Shown piece by piece: positions 5,101-5,669 of a stretch of 5,669 bases of DNA (within the stretch, counting starts at the first letter, position 1; each line of letters begins with the position of its first letter). The stretch is from Mycobacteriaceae bacterium (GTDB lineage Bacteria; Actinomycetota; Actinomycetes; Mycobacteriales; Mycobacteriaceae), in contig JAFAWC010000132.1 in the NCBI GenBank assembly GCA_019242135.1, positions 1 to 5,669 of the forward strand, read 5' to 3'. Under the pieces are notes generated by a model that saw only the letters and a list, made by a program, of their open reading frames with translations, ran no database searches and was not told the DNA's origin. Position numbers and translations under genes: made by a program.

Positions 5101-5669
5101 ATCACTCCCGTCGTCCGCAGCGCCTCGAGCTCAGCGTCGGACTTGCCGAGAAGGCCGGTGTAGATCTCGTCGTTGTGCTGGCCCGGGCGGGCCGGACCGG
5201 CGCTGCGGATCGTGCCGGGTGTCTGCGAAAGCACCGGCACCACGCCCGGGCCCAGCACAGTTCGTTTCACCCTCTCATCCCAGTGTTCGGCGATCATTCC
5301 CCGCGCGCGCAGCTGGGGATCCTCGACGACCTCGGCGACGGTGTTGATCGGCCCGCTAATCACGCCGGCGTCGGACAGCGTGGAGATGATCTCACCGGGG
5401 CTTCGTTCGGACGCCCAGTCGCCGATGATCTTGTCCAGTTCGTCCTGATTGCGCCCGCGGGCAACGTGATTGGCAAACCGGTCGTCGGTGGCGAGTTCGG
5501 GCCGGCCCATCGCCGTGCACAGCCGGCGAAAGACGGTGTCCTGATTGGCGGCGATCACCACCCAGCTGCCGTCGGCGGTGCGGTAGATGTTGGAGGGGGC
5601 GATGCCCTCCAGCCGGGTTCCCGAGGGCCCGCGCACCACGCCCGCGACGTCGTAGTCGGGAATGGTCGA
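5097..5669 (-). CDS. CaiB/BaiF-type (family III) CoA-transferase, C-terminal part (5' end outside window)
   Basis: The frame is open to the right edge, so these 190 codons are only the C-terminal part of a protein that is usually about 380-410 aa. The GTG at 5639-5637 is internal: coding continues upstream of it (STIPDYDVAG). Recognisable family features are the domain-return segment GIAPSNIYRTADGSWVVIAA, a helical stretch with ERSPGEIISTLSDAGVISGP and the typical ending GPARPGQHNDEIYTGLLG followed by LEALRTTGVI. Family III enzymes move CoA between acids through an aspartyl-CoA intermediate; the catalytic aspartate lies in the missing N-terminal half, so activity cannot be judged. It is the first visible gene of the array, coupled to the lyase by a 4-bp overlap. 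It could load the pathway acid onto CoA, or exchange CoA with the lyase product; donor and acceptor are unknown. The operon promoter and any further upstream genes are not in view. Confidence 0.9.
   Translation of the reverse strand, partial: STIPDYDVAGVVRGPSGTRLEGIAPSNIYRTADGSWVVIAANQDTVFRRLCTAMGRPELATDDRFANHVARGRNQDELDKIIGDWASERSPGEIISTLSDAGVISGPINTVAEVVEDPQLRARGMIAEHWDERVKRTVLGPGVVPVLSQTPGTIRSAGPARPGQHNDEIYTGLLGKSDAELEALRTTGVI

Noticed and set aside
3728..5347. Long plus-strand frame of 539 codons
   Set aside because: It is antisense to the TetR, lyase and CoA-transferase genes, has low-complexity composition typical of high-GC shadow frames, and shows no domain.

Overview
The window is high-GC DNA packed with genes on one strand. 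Codon use, GTG starts, stop/start overlaps and gene content point to an actinomycete, most likely a Mycobacterium/Mycolicibacterium-type organism. The clearest lineage hint is the left-edge fragment: its first residues (MPRILVYSDDANVREQV) resemble, from memory, the small mycobacterial response regulator next to the nuo (NADH dehydrogenase) operon (Rv3143 in M. tuberculosis). No search was run, so the genus is inferred.

All eight genes lie on the minus strand and are read from right to left. In transcription order they are: the C-terminal part of a CaiB/BaiF-type CoA-transferase (cut by the right edge); an HMG-CoA-lyase-family aldolase; a TetR regulator; an acyl-CoA dehydrogenase; an aminoglycoside-phosphotransferase-fold small-molecule kinase; a DUF6285 domain fused to a SnoaL/NTF2-like domain; a YceI-family lipocalin-like protein; and the first 23 codons of the response regulator (cut by the left edge). 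Junctions are 4-bp overlaps (three), gaps of 4, 9 and 10 nt, and one gap of 29 nt. No intergenic stretch is long enough to hold an obvious promoter or terminator, so the array looks like one transcription unit whose promoter lies beyond the right edge. No RNA genes, mobile elements or CRISPR were seen.

The metabolic core is the consecutive set acyl-CoA dehydrogenase + phosphotransferase + DUF6285 protein. This matches the LvaC/LvaA/LvaB logic of Pseudomonas levulinate catabolism and the kinase-dehydrogenase logic of animal ACAD10/ACAD11: a 4-hydroxyacyl-CoA is phosphorylated on its hydroxyl, and the dehydrogenase-fold enzyme then removes the phosphate to give an enoyl-CoA for beta-oxidation. 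The CoA-transferase could load the acid onto CoA, and the HMG-CoA-lyase-like enzyme could cleave a branched 3-hydroxyacyl-CoA. Which acid is used cannot be read from the sequence. The most unusual item is the fusion of the DUF6285 partner to an NTF2-like domain, with a 33-nt tandem duplication inside the DUF6285 part.
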